Both the position numbers and the translations under genes were made by a program. This document shows positions 14,632-23,602 of a stretch of DNA of 64,000 bases, piece after piece. The stretch is from an uncultured Bacteroides sp. GTDB lineage: Bacteria > Bacteroidota > Bacteroidia > Bacteroidales > Bacteroidaceae. Below the pieces are notes generated by a model. It worked only from the letters and a program-made list of their open reading frames with translations, did no database searches and was not told the DNA's origin. Positions within the stretch are counted from its first letter, which is position 1. Each line of letters starts with the position of its first letter. The DNA lies in assembly GCF_963676325.1 (NCBI RefSeq), contig NZ_OY781099.1, forward strand, positions 1,860,001 to 1,924,000. Direction: 5' to 3'.

Positions 14632-16821
14632 TTATCTAATAAATAATAATTCTCTATATTTAGGCAATGTCCATAATTGGTCATCGACTACAAGTTCTAA
14701 TTTGTCAATATGGTAACGGATTTCTTCTAGCATAGGAACGATTTTATCGTGGTATACAATAGCTTTTTCACGTTCTTCTTCAATTACATTAGCCGCTTTA
14801 CGAGTTTCAATCATTTCATCAACTTTTTCTTTGATGAAGATTGTTCTCTTAGCAATGTCTTCAATGATTTCCAAGTTCTTAGCAGAAAGTGAATTTGCTT
14901 TCTCTCCTGGGAACAGGTCTTTCATTTTATATACATTGTCAATCAACTGTGACTGATATTTAGTTGCAATAGGAATGATGTGATTCATTGCTAAGTCACC
15001 TAACACACGAGCTTCAATTTGAATCTTCTTTGTGTAAGTTTCCCATTTAACTTCGTTACGTGCTTCCAACTCTACTTTAGTCATTACACCTGTAGCTTCG
15101 AACATTTTAATGCTGCTTTCTTTCAGGTAATTGTCAAAGATAACTGGTACGCTTGTTTCGCAGTCCAAACCACGTTTCAATGCTTCTTGTTTCCATTCGT
15201 CGCTATAACCGTTTCCGTCGAAGTGGATAGCTTTGCTTTCAATAATATATTTACGAACGATTTCAAGGATAGCAGAGATTTTAGGCTCGCCTTTTTCAAT
15301 CAGAGCATCCACTTCTTTCTTGAAAGTAACTAATTGTTCAGCAACAGCAGCATTAAGTGCAATCATTGCAGATGCACAGTTTGCTTCAGAACCAACTGCA
15401 CGGAACTCGAAACGGTTACCAGTAAATGCAAAAGGAGAAGTACGGTTACGGTCTGTATTGTCAATTAGCAATTCAGGAATCTGTGGAATATCCAGCTTCA
15501 TTCCTTGTTTGCCGCTAAGGCTAACTAAATCGTCTTTAGTACTTTCAGCTAAATGTTTCAGAACCTGTGACAATTGTTTTCCTAAGAAAGAAGAAATAAT
15601 TGCAGGAGGTGCTTCATTTGCTCCTAAACGGTGAGCATTAGTTGCTGAAGAGATACTTGCTTTTAACAATCCGTTGTGGCGATATACTGCCATCAAAACG
15701 TTTGCAACGAAAGTAACAAAACGAAGATTTTCTTCTGATGTTTTACCTGGTCCTAATAATAAAATACCATTATCAGTACCTAGTGACCAGTTATTGTGTT
15801 TACCTGATCCGTTAATGCCTTTGAATGGTTTTTCGTGTAATAAAACGCGGAATCCGTGGCGACGAGCCAATTTACGCATCAAAGCCATTACTAATAAGTT
15901 ATGGTCATTTGCCAAGTTACATTCCTCAAAGATAGGAGCAAGCTCAAACTGATTAGGAGCAACTTCATTGTGACGAGTCTTAACAGGAATACCTAGTTTT
16001 AAACTTTCAATTTCAAGGTCTGTCATGAAAGCTGTAACACGAGTAGGAATTGCACCGAAATAGTGGTCTTCTAGCTGTTGGTTTTTAGAACTTTCGTGAC
16101 CCATCAAAGTACGACCTGTTAAAAGTAGGTCTGGACGAGCTGCATAAAGACCTTCGTCTACAAGGAAATATTCTTGTTCCCAACCTAAGTTACAAATAAC
16201 TTTCTTAACTTCTGGGTTAAAGTAGTTAACTACGTCAACAGCAGCTTTGTTTACTGCTTGCAAAGCTTTTAAAAGAGGAGCTTTGTAGTCTAATGATTCA
16301 CCAGTGTATGCGATGAAGATAGTTGGGATGCACAATGTGTCACCAACGATAAATGCAGGAGATGAAGGATCCCATGCTGAATAACCACGAGCTTCGAATG
16401 TGTTACGGATACCACCACTTGGGAAGCTGGAAGCATCAGGTTCTTGTTGAATAAGTAGTTTGCCACTAAATTCTTCAATCATGCCACCTTTGCCATCATG
16501 TTCTACGAAAGCATCATGCTTTTCAGCAGTACCTTCTGTCAATGGATGGAACCAGTGAGTGTAGTGAGTAGCTCCCATTTCCAATGCCCATTTTTGCATT
16601 CCTGCAGCAACAGCATTAGCAATATCCCTGTTTAGTGGAGTACCATTATCCATTGCATCCATCAATGACTGGTATACCTTGGTTGGAAGATACTTAAACA
16701 TTTTTGCTTTGTTAAACACATACTTACCGAAATACTCGGAAGGTCTTTCTGCTGGAGCTTGAATTTCAATTGCTTTCTTCTTGAAAGCAGTTTCTACTAC
16801 TCTGAATCTAAGTTTTGACAT
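14632..16821 (-). CDS. glnN: Type III glutamine synthetase (GSIII)
   Basis: 729 residues from the ATG at 16821; an in-frame TTG at 16830 is a poorer start. Makes glutamine from glutamate, ammonia and ATP. The length (~700+) and the sequence KGINGSGKHNNWSLGT, RHNEVAPNQFELAPIFEECN, ATNAHRLGANEAPP and FRAVGSEANCAS identify the GSIII class, first characterised in Bacteroides. The N-terminal VFNKAKMFKYLPTKVYQSL belongs to the GSIII-specific N domain; the long C-terminal helical region ends LPKYRELLFI. It lies 180 bp after dapL with a large inverted repeat between, so it probably has its own promoter. The glutamate synthase genes lie 5-11 kb away. Confidence 0.97.
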   Translation of the reverse strand: MSKLRFRVVETAFKKKAIEIQAPAERPSEYFGKYVFNKAKMFKYLPTKVYQSLMDAMDNGTPLNRDIANAVAAGMQKWALEMGATHYTHWFHPLTEGTAEKHDAFVEHDGKGGMIEEFSGKLLIQQEPDASSFPSGGIRNTFEARGYSAWDPSSPAFIVGDTLCIPTIFIAYTGESLDYKAPLLKALQAVNKAAVDVVNYFNPEVKKVICNLGWEQEYFLVDEGLYAARPDLLLTGRTLMGHESSKNQQLEDHYFGAIPTRVTAFMTDLEIESLKLGIPVKTRHNEVAPNQFELAPIFEECNLANDHNLLVMALMRKLARRHGFRVLLHEKPFKGINGSGKHNNWSLGTDNGILLLGPGKTSEENLRFVTFVANVLMAVYRHNGLLKASISSATNAHRLGANEAPPAIISSFLGKQLSQVLKHLAESTKDDLVSLSGKQGMKLDIPQIPELLIDNTDRNRTSPFAFTGNRFEFRAVGSEANCASAMIALNAAVAEQLVTFKKEVDALIEKGEPKISAILEIVRKYIIESKAIHFDGNGYSDEWKQEALKRGLDCETSVPVIFDNYLKESSIKMFEATGVMTKVELEARNEVKWETYTKKIQIEARVLGDLAMNHIIPIATKYQSQLIDNVYKMKDLFPGEKANSLSAKNLEIIEDIAKRTIFIKEKVDEMIETRKAANVIEEEREKAIVYHDKIVPMLEEIRYHIDKLELVVDDQLWTLPKYRELLFIR

Positions 16822-16877
16822 AATACCCAATTTGATTTTGTTATTCTTTTATTATAAGAGTAAATTTGTTTTTTAAG

Positions 16878-16978
16878 AAAGGATAGAGGTATAGAGTAAT
16901 CGCTTTGTTTCTTACCATACAACAACCAGTAGAAATCAATAGGCATAGCTTTTATTCTCTATACGCTCTTTATCCTTT
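16878..16978. repeat. Imperfect long inverted repeat between dapL and glnN
   Basis: AAAGGATAGAGGTATAGAGT (16878-16897) and its continuation AAT pair with 16954-16978 (ATTCTCTATACGCTCTTTAT, then CCTTT), interrupted by small bulges, over a ~50-nt loop. On the minus strand the stem follows dapL by about 24 bp and precedes glnN, so it may be a dapL terminator or a glnN leader structure. Confidence 0.5.
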
Positions 16979-17001
16979 TTTATTTTTACAGAGTATCTGA
17001 A

Positions 17002-18231
17002 TTATTTAATCCAGTTCCGTAATCTCCTCATGGCTTCCACACAATCTTCGCGGGCACCAAAGGCGGTTAACCGAAGGTATCCTTCTCCGCTAGGACCGAA
17101 TCCAACTCCTGGAGTACCTACTATATTTGCTTCATAAAGTAGCTGCTCAAAGAACTTCCATGATGATGTTCCATTAGGTGTTTTCACCCAAAGATAAGGT
17201 GCATTTACGCCTCCGTAAACTTTTAATCCTGTTGACTCAACACCTTCTTTCATGATCTTGGCATTGGTCATATAATAATTAATTATTTCCTTAACTTGTT
17301 TTTTCCCTTCAGGAGTATATATTGCTTCTGCAGCTCTTTGAGTGATGTATGATGTACCGTTGAACTTAGTACATTGTCTTCTGTTCCATAGTTTGTTTAA
17401 TGAAACACGCTCACCATCTATAGTTACTGCATTTAATTCTTTTGGAACAACAGTATATCCGCATCTTACTCCGGTGAAGCCTGCTGTTTTAGAGAAACTT
17501 CTGAATTCTATGGCCACTTTCTTAGCACCCTTGATTTCATAAATTGAATGAGGAACATCTGCTTCCTGGATATATGCTTCATATGCTGCATCATACAGAA
17601 TAAGTGTATCATTCTCCAAAGCATAATTAACCCATTTCTTTAATTCTTCTTTTGATAAAGTTGTACCAGTAGGGTTGTTTGGATAGCAAAGGTACAGCAT
17701 ATCTATTCTTCTATCAGGAATCTGAGGAATAAAGTTGTTTTCACTTAAACATGGAATATAAACTAAATTGCTCCATTTTCCATCAACTAAATCTCCTGCT
17801 CGGCCAGCCATTACATTTGAGTCAATATAAACCGGATATACAGGGTCTGTTATTCCCACACTGTTATCCTGGCGAAGAATGTCTCCAATATTTCCAGTAT
17901 CGCTTTTTGCTCCGTCATTGATAAAGACTTCGCTTGGATCAAGGTTAATTCCTCTGCTCGCATAATCATTCTTAATGATTGTTTCAATTAGGAAGTTATA
18001 TCCTTGTTCTGGTCCGTATCCACGGAAAGTTTCTTTTACTGCCAATTCTTCCACGGCTTTATGCATTGCTGAAATTACAGCTTCAGGAAGTGGTTGGGTT
18101 ACGTCACCAATACCCAAACGGATAACATCTTGTTTTGGATGGGTAATTTTAAACGTATTTACTTTTTTTGCAATGTCCGAGAATAGATAGCTTCCCGGTA
18201 GTTTTAAAAAATTTTCGTTTACTAATGCCAT
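17002..18231 (-). CDS. dapL: LL-diaminopimelate aminotransferase
   Basis: 409 residues, PLP fold type I. Converts tetrahydrodipicolinate directly to LL-diaminopimelate with glutamate as amino donor, bypassing the succinylase or acetylase branches. The start MALVNENFLKLPGSYLFSDIAKKV and the PVYVDSN-like PVYPVYIDSNVMAG, CYPNNPTGTTL and RSFSKTAGFTGVRCGYTV (PLP Lys in SFSK) segments match DapL. The C-terminus has TPGVGFGPSGEGYLRLTAFG. It starts 32 bp after dapF on the same strand, so the two lysine/peptidoglycan genes form one operon. The glutamate demand links it to the adjacent glutamine/glutamate genes. Confidence 0.96.
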   Translation of the reverse strand: MALVNENFLKLPGSYLFSDIAKKVNTFKITHPKQDVIRLGIGDVTQPLPEAVISAMHKAVEELAVKETFRGYGPEQGYNFLIETIIKNDYASRGINLDPSEVFINDGAKSDTGNIGDILRQDNSVGITDPVYPVYIDSNVMAGRAGDLVDGKWSNLVYIPCLSENNFIPQIPDRRIDMLYLCYPNNPTGTTLSKEELKKWVNYALENDTLILYDAAYEAYIQEADVPHSIYEIKGAKKVAIEFRSFSKTAGFTGVRCGYTVVPKELNAVTIDGERVSLNKLWNRRQCTKFNGTSYITQRAAEAIYTPEGKKQVKEIINYYMTNAKIMKEGVESTGLKVYGGVNAPYLWVKTPNGTSSWKFFEQLLYEANIVGTPGVGFGPSGEGYLRLTAFGAREDCVEAMRRLRNWIK

Positions 18232-18263
18232 ATCTATATTGTTGTTTTAAGTTCTTTTTATAT

Positions 18264-19103
18264 TTAAAGGGCTAGTTCACCTTCAAATACTGTGACTGCT
18301 TCGCCAGTCATAAATACATTGTCTGTTTCTTCGTCCCACTTAATGTTAAGACTGCCACCATCCATGATAATTTCAACATCGCGTCCTGTTTCTCCAATGA
18401 TGGAACCAGCAACTGCTGTTGCGCAGGCACCTGTACCGCAAGCCATTGTAATTCCGGAACCACGTTCCCATACTCTCATTCTCACCTTGTTGTTTTCCAG
18501 CTTCTGTGCAAATTCCACATTTATCCGGCCAGGGAAAAGAGGATGGTTTTCTAATATTGGTCCTACAGTAGGTAGGTCTATCTTTTCAATATCATCTATG
18601 TAAATTACCAGATGAGGATTTCCCATTGAAATTGCAGTAGCTTTGTATGTTTGATTGTTGACTGTAAATTCTTTAGATATCATGTTCTCAGGCTTACCGT
18701 CAATCATCACTTCTTCTAACTTAGGTGAGCCCATATTTACAGAAACTTTTGAAACCTTACCGTCGGATATGATAAGTTTTAGGTATTTAATTCCTGAAAG
18801 AGTATCTAAAGTTATATCTGTTTTATCAGTCAATTTATTATCATAAAGATATTTACCTATGCAACGAGATGCATTACCACACATCATAGCTTCAGAACCA
18901 TCAGCGTTAAAGATACGCATACTGAAATCTGCAATTGGAGATTTTCCGATTAAGACTAATCCGTCTGAACCAATTCCTGTGTGAGGCGCACTCCATTTGA
19001 TAGCAAATTTTTCCGGATGATTAATGGGATATTCCAATGTATTAACATAAATATAATCATTACCCGCACCGTGCATCTTTGTGAATTTAATCAAGTTTGC
19101 CAT
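18264..19103 (-). CDS. dapF: Diaminopimelate epimerase
   Basis: 279 residues. Interconverts LL- and meso-diaminopimelate, the step after DapL. Both catalytic cysteines are in canonical settings: MCGNASRCIG (base 1) and ACGTGACATA (base 2). Other marks are KMHGAGNDYIYV at the N-terminus, GSDGLVLIG, and RVWERGSGIT before the second Cys. Length is normal. It is first in a dapF-dapL operon. A TATATTTG -7 element lies 50 bp upstream. Confidence 0.97.
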   Translation of the reverse strand: MANLIKFTKMHGAGNDYIYVNTLEYPINHPEKFAIKWSAPHTGIGSDGLVLIGKSPIADFSMRIFNADGSEAMMCGNASRCIGKYLYDNKLTDKTDITLDTLSGIKYLKLIISDGKVSKVSVNMGSPKLEEVMIDGKPENMISKEFTVNNQTYKATAISMGNPHLVIYIDDIEKIDLPTVGPILENHPLFPGRINVEFAQKLENNKVRMRVWERGSGITMACGTGACATAVAGSIIGETGRDVEIIMDGGSLNIKWDEETDNVFMTGEAVTVFEGELAL

Positions 19104-19442
19104 TTTGTATTCCTAATTTGCTTTATTTATTTCCTTTTGGTTTTTATAGATGCAAATATATGACAATTTGTATAATTGATACTAATAAATGCTTTCTTAT
19201 CTCTAATTATTTTAGAATAAATAACAATTGATCTGTATATGTGCATATAAATAACTAATTTATTATTTTTGCAGGCTGAATCTTTTAAAGTTGATAGAAA
19301 GATTCTTTGTGATAAATGTTATTTTCTATATATTTTAATCAGTTAGAAGATAAAATAGGGCTTAAATCAGGATCATTTTGTTGTTCATATATATACTTCT
19401 ATTTCATTTTGATATCTACTTGTTTGTAAAACAGCTAAAATG
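19104..19442. other. 339-bp gap upstream of dapF
   Basis: Very AT-rich and without coding signal. The dapF-proximal side carries the -7 element. A small palindrome, TATATGTGCATATA, is visible near 19237. Confidence 0.5.
19153..19160 (-). promoter_or_regulatory. -7 promoter element of dapF-dapL
   Basis: The minus strand reads TATATTTG, followed by C, matching TAnnTTTG; 50 bp before the dapF ATG. A -33 box is not clear. Confidence 0.5.
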
Positions 19443-20219
19443 TTATTCTTGTTTTACCAGATTAAGACCTAGTTGAGGATCATTTGTGGTGATGAAGTCA
19501 GCTCCTTTTTCAATGAAATATTTCATATCACTTTCTTTATTAACAGTCCACACATTGATTTTGATTCCCAATTTTTTAGCTTCATTAAACCAGTTTTCAT
19601 TTTTCATCATAGTATTAAGATCATAGTCTAAACCTGTACATCCAATTTCTTTTAGTTCCTTGGGAGAAAGATCTCCTCCTAAATAAGAAACCTCTGCTTT
19701 ATTATTCAGGCGAACTAGTTCTTTTACTGCATTGAGGCTGAAAGATATATATTCTACTTTATTTTCCAGTTTTAGTTCTTTGACCATAGCCAGAACTTTA
19801 GCAGTGAGTGAGTCTTCTCTTTCTTTACTACTATGGGGCTTTAATTCAATAATTAGTTTGATGTTTTTGCATTCTTTCCCTTTCTTTAGATATTCCTCAA
19901 GCGTGGGAAGATATTCACCATTTGAGAGTTTCTCTTGCTTTAGCAGGTAGGAAGGTGTTTTTTCTAATACCAGATGGTGGTCTGCAGTTAATGGATCATG
20001 ATTAATCATTGGTACTCCATCAGATGATAACCATACATCAAGTTCTGAGCCATAGACTTCAATTTCATCGGCTTTGGTTAATGCAGCAATTGAGTTTTGT
20101 GCTGCCCCTTCTGTATTCCAGAATCCACGATGAGCAATAATTTTTGTTTTTATTTTAGCATCCATTCCTCCGACTACGAATAGCAGTATTCCAAAGAAAA
20201 TAAGTCTTTTAATTGCCAT
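19443..20219 (-). CDS. Exported glycerophosphodiester phosphodiesterase
   Basis: 258 residues with a signal peptide (IKRLIFFGILLFVVGGMDAK). The GDPD catalytic set is present: HRGFWNTEGAAQNS, then GSELDVWLSSDGVPMINHDPL (Glu, Asp and His metal/acid-base residues), ELKPHS, and near the end INVWTVNKESDMKYFIEKGADFITTNDP. Family role: hydrolyses deacylated phospholipids to glycerol-3-phosphate and an alcohol in the periplasm. It stands alone between the dap and asn-glt units, all on the minus strand, and separated by 112 bp from asnB with a terminator between. Real substrate not determinable. Confidence 0.92.
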   Translation of the reverse strand: MAIKRLIFFGILLFVVGGMDAKIKTKIIAHRGFWNTEGAAQNSIAALTKADEIEVYGSELDVWLSSDGVPMINHDPLTADHHLVLEKTPSYLLKQEKLSNGEYLPTLEEYLKKGKECKNIKLIIELKPHSSKEREDSLTAKVLAMVKELKLENKVEYISFSLNAVKELVRLNNKAEVSYLGGDLSPKELKEIGCTGLDYDLNTMMKNENWFNEAKKLGIKINVWTVNKESDMKYFIEKGADFITTNDPQLGLNLVKQE

Positions 20220-20278
20220 AATTTTATACTCCGATTTTGGACGATAAAGATAGAATATCTATTGCATAAAAACAAAAG

Positions 20279-20308
20279 AAAGATGCTTTTTTAGTAAAAA
20301 GCATCTTT
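20279..20308 (-). terminator. Terminator of the gltB-gltD-asnB unit
   Basis: AAAGATGCTTTTT (20279-20291) pairs perfectly with AAAAAGCATCTTT (20296-20308); on the minus strand the stem is followed by CTTTTGTTTTT. It lies 24 bp past the asnB stop codon. Confidence 0.85.
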
Positions 20309-20331
20309 CAAATTTAAAATATAAGAAGTTC

Positions 20332-21996
20332 TTAATAACTTTCGTCGTGTACTCCTTTAACTGCACGTCCGCTAGGGTCGTTCATATTCTTAAAGGATTC
20401 GTCCCAGGCAAGAGCTTCAGGTGTGCTACATGCTACTGATGGAACTGATGGAACACATTTTGCAGCGCTTTCACTTGGGAAATGTTCTTCGAATATACTG
20501 CGATAGTAATATTCTTCCTTATTCATAGGAGGATTAATAGGGAAGCGTTCAGCTGCATGAGCCATATCTTCATCACTTACTCGTCCAGTAGTAAGAGCTT
20601 TTAGTGAATCAATCCAGTTGTATCCCACACCATCGCTAAATTGTTCTTTTTGTCTCCATGCAACACTTTCGGGTAACATATCGACAAATGCTTCACGCAA
20701 TATCTTTTTCTCAATTGTTTTTCCAGGAGCCATTTTAGCTTCAGGATTAAGTCTCATTGCTATATCCAGGAATTCTTTATCAAGGAAAGGAACACGTCCT
20801 TCAACTCCCCATGCAGAAAGAGATTTGTTAGCGCGAAGACAGTCGTATAGATGCAGCTTGCTGATTTTACGGACTGTTTCTTCGTGGAAAGCTCTCGCAT
20901 TTGGTGCTTTGTGGAAGTAAAGATAACCACCGAATATCTCGTCGGCACCTTCACCTGAAAGAACCATTTTTATACCCATTGACTTAATTACACGAGCAAG
21001 TAAGTACATTGGAGTAGAAGCTCTGACGGTAGTTACATCGTAAGTTTCTATGAAATAGATAACATCGCGGATGGCATCCAGTCCTTCTTGTACAGTATAA
21101 TTTATTTCGTGATGAATAGTTCCGATATGATCAGCTACTTCTTTTGCTTTACTTAAGTCCGGAGCATCTTTCAAACCTACGGCAAATGAGTGTAGTTGTG
21201 GCCACCATGCGTCAGACTGTCCGCCTGTTTCCACGCGTTTAGATGCATATTTCTTAGCTACGGCAGATATAACAGAGGAATCTAACCCTCCTGAAAGTAA
21301 TACTCCGTAAGGAACATCACTCATAAGTTGGCGCTGAACAGCATCTTCAAGAGCATCGTGTACATCACTAAAGTGAGCTCCGTTGTCCTTTACTGCATCA
21401 TATTCCATCCAGTCTCTTGTGTACCAGCGTTTCATTTCGCCTTCCTTGCTGTATAAATAATGTCCCGGCAAGAATGGTTCATAGCTTTCGCAGAAACCTT
21501 CCAGAGCTTTCAGTTCACTGGCAAAGTAAAGCTTACCATCTTTATCGTGACCGATATACAAAGGAATTACTCCAATAGGGTCACGGGCTATAAGATATTC
21601 ATCTTTCTCTGAATCGTATAAGGCAAAAGCGAATATTCCGCTAAGGTCTTCAAGGAAATTGATTCCTTTTTCGCGATATAGTGCAAGAATTACTTCGCAA
21701 TCTGAACCAGTTTGAAACTCATATTTTCCTTCAAACTGTTTGCGGATATCAAGATGATTGTATATTTCTCCATTTACAGCAAGGACAACCTTGCCATCGG
21801 ATGAATATAATGGCTGACCTCCTGACTGGGGATCAACAATTGAAAGGCGCTCATGGGCTAAAATAGCTGAACCTCCGCAGTAAATACCACTCCAGTCCGG
21901 ACCGCGATGGCGTATTTTCTGTGCCATTTTGAGAGCTTTAGCACGTAATGCTTCGCTTTGAGCTTTTATGTTGAATATTCCTACAATTCCACACAT
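20332..21996 (-). CDS. asnB: Asparagine synthetase B, glutamine-hydrolysing
   Basis: 554 residues. Makes asparagine from aspartate, ATP and the amide of glutamine. Starts MCGIVGIFN, so Cys2 becomes the N-terminal nucleophile of a class II glutaminase domain (RHRGPDWSG, AVNGEIYNH). The synthetase domain carries the PP-loop LLSGGLDSSVISA, then SGEGADEIFGGYLYFH and the EGRVPFLDKEFLD segment. Length matches E. coli AsnB. It lies 15 bp after gltD and so is transcribed with glutamate synthase, a direct coupling of glutamate recycling to amide use. Confidence 0.97.
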   Translation of the reverse strand: MCGIVGIFNIKAQSEALRAKALKMAQKIRHRGPDWSGIYCGGSAILAHERLSIVDPQSGGQPLYSSDGKVVLAVNGEIYNHLDIRKQFEGKYEFQTGSDCEVILALYREKGINFLEDLSGIFAFALYDSEKDEYLIARDPIGVIPLYIGHDKDGKLYFASELKALEGFCESYEPFLPGHYLYSKEGEMKRWYTRDWMEYDAVKDNGAHFSDVHDALEDAVQRQLMSDVPYGVLLSGGLDSSVISAVAKKYASKRVETGGQSDAWWPQLHSFAVGLKDAPDLSKAKEVADHIGTIHHEINYTVQEGLDAIRDVIYFIETYDVTTVRASTPMYLLARVIKSMGIKMVLSGEGADEIFGGYLYFHKAPNARAFHEETVRKISKLHLYDCLRANKSLSAWGVEGRVPFLDKEFLDIAMRLNPEAKMAPGKTIEKKILREAFVDMLPESVAWRQKEQFSDGVGYNWIDSLKALTTGRVSDEDMAHAAERFPINPPMNKEEYYYRSIFEEHFPSESAAKCVPSVPSVACSTPEALAWDESFKNMNDPSGRAVKGVHDESY

Positions 21997-22011
21997 AGAT
22001 TAATTTGTTAT

Positions 22012-23433
22012 TTATTTGTTACTTAAAAAAGCATCAATTTCTTCTGCAGCTTTACGACCTCCGGCCATTGCTCTTACAACCAGACTTGCACCTGTTGCTG
22101 CATCTCCGGCGGCAAATACTTTTGCTGTTGAAGCAGCTGCCTGAGCATCAATTGCGATGTTCTTACGATTGTCTACAGCTAGTTCCAGTTGTTCAACAAT
22201 TCCTTCCTGTTGAGGATGTACAAATCCCATAGCAAGGAATGCAAGGTCTGCTTCTACGATTTCTTTCTTACCGGATGGGATCATTTTCATGCGTCCGTCT
22301 TCTCCTTTTTCCCAGGATATTTCCTCAATTTCAACAGCTTTCAGTTGTCCGTTTTCTCCAATGAAGCGGCATGAGTTAATATTCCATCGTCTTTCACAAC
22401 CTTCTTCATGAGAACTGGTTGTTTTAAGAACCTGAGGATACATAGGCCATGGAGTAGAAGGATTATCATGTGCAGGTGGTTTTGGCAAGATTTCAATCTG
22501 AGCAACACTGATAGCTCCCTGACGAACAGAAGTACCGATACAGTCAGAACCAGTATCTCCACCTCCGATGATTAATACCTTTTTCCCTTTTGCATTGATT
22601 AATTGATCTTTATCAAATGTTTCTCCTTCCAAAATCTGATTTTGCTGGCTTAGTAATTCCAGTGCGAAGTGAACTCCTTTAAGTTCGCGTCCATCGATAG
22701 GAAGATCACGAGGAACTTCTGCACCGATACATACGCAAACAGCATCATTTGATTCTACTATTTCTTTAGCCGGAATGTCTTTACCTACCTCTGTAGAAGT
22801 AACAAAATTGATACCTTCTTGTTTAAGTAAATCGATTCTACGATCTATAATATTTTTATTTAATTTGAAGTTTGGAATACCATAACGAAGCAATCCACCT
22901 ACCTCTTTATGTTTTTCGTAAACAGTTACTTCATAACCTTTACGGTTTAATTGATTTGCTACAACCAATCCTGCAGGTCCTGCACCAATAACAGCAACCT
23001 TTTTTCCGTTTCTTACCGGATAATGACGGGTGATATAACCTTCACGGAAAGCTGCTTCTACAATTGAAGCTTCATTTTCGCGAATAGTGATAGGTTCGTC
23101 TGCTGATAGTTTCAGCACACAACTCTTCTCACACAAGGCTGGACATACACGGCCTGTGAATTCCGGAAAGTCGCAAGTTGATTCAAGAACCTCATAAGCT
23201 TCTTTCACTTTTCCTTTGTAAAGAAGATCCTGCCATTCAGGTTGCAAGTTTCCAATAGGACAAGCCCAGTGGCAAAATGGTACTCCACAGTCCATGCAAC
23301 GGGATGCCTGTAATCTGCGGTCGTGGCTATTAAGAGTCTGCTCAACTTCTCCGAAGTCGGTGATTCGTTCGCTAAGAGGTCTGTATCCTGCCTCTTGTCT
23401 ATGTATTGTTAAGAATGCTTTTGGATTTCCCAT
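22012..23433 (-). CDS. gltD: Glutamate synthase (NADPH) small subunit
   Basis: 473 residues. Transfers electrons from NAD(P)H through FAD and Fe-S centres to GltB. The N-terminal Fe-S region has the cysteine sets CMDCGVPFCHWACPIGN and CPALCEKSC. The FAD dinucleotide fold is VAVIGAGPAGLVVANQLNRKG, and the NADPH-binding fold is VLIIGGGDTGSDCIGT. The C-terminal GDAATGASLVVRAMAGGRKAA is the second FAD contact. It is separated from gltB by a 169-bp gap containing a 22-bp-phased palindrome array, longer than usual for this gene pair. Confidence 0.96.
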   Translation of the reverse strand: MGNPKAFLTIHRQEAGYRPLSERITDFGEVEQTLNSHDRRLQASRCMDCGVPFCHWACPIGNLQPEWQDLLYKGKVKEAYEVLESTCDFPEFTGRVCPALCEKSCVLKLSADEPITIRENEASIVEAAFREGYITRHYPVRNGKKVAVIGAGPAGLVVANQLNRKGYEVTVYEKHKEVGGLLRYGIPNFKLNKNIIDRRIDLLKQEGINFVTSTEVGKDIPAKEIVESNDAVCVCIGAEVPRDLPIDGRELKGVHFALELLSQQNQILEGETFDKDQLINAKGKKVLIIGGGDTGSDCIGTSVRQGAISVAQIEILPKPPAHDNPSTPWPMYPQVLKTTSSHEEGCERRWNINSCRFIGENGQLKAVEIEEISWEKGEDGRMKMIPSGKKEIVEADLAFLAMGFVHPQQEGIVEQLELAVDNRKNIAIDAQAAASTAKVFAAGDAATGASLVVRAMAGGRKAAEEIDAFLSNK

Positions 23434-23480
23434 TTCTATTTGTTGTTTAAGTAAGAATACCCTGAATAGTTTTTAAATTA

Positions 23481-23559
23481 CTCTAGAGCTATTATTAAAA
23501 AGGTGTACAGATAATTATTACTGAGTCTACTCTGTTTTTTAAATAGGTGTACACCTTTT
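23481..23559. repeat. Phased palindromes between gltB and gltD, TGTACA-type
   Basis: Four small dyads are centred about 22 bp apart: CTCTAGAG (23481-23488), GTGTACAG (23503-23510), GAGTCTACTC (23523-23532) and AGGTGTACACCT (23545-23556). Centre spacings are 22, 21 and 23 bp. The outer arms AAAAGGTGTACA (23498-23509) and TGTACACCTTTT (23548-23559) are also mutual inverted repeats. Could be a regulatory or RNA structure between the two subunit genes. Confidence 0.6.
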
Positions 23560-23602
23560 AATGTTCTATTCCTGATATATCTTTTTAGGATTCTATAAAA
23601 AA

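Noticed and set aside
16822..16830. TTG start for GSIII
   Set aside because: The ATG three codons downstream is the standard start.
23501..23556. Simple terminator between gltB and gltD
   Set aside because: The outer arms pair, but no T-run follows on the minus strand and the 38-nt loop holds further phased dyads, so a terminator is not the best explanation.
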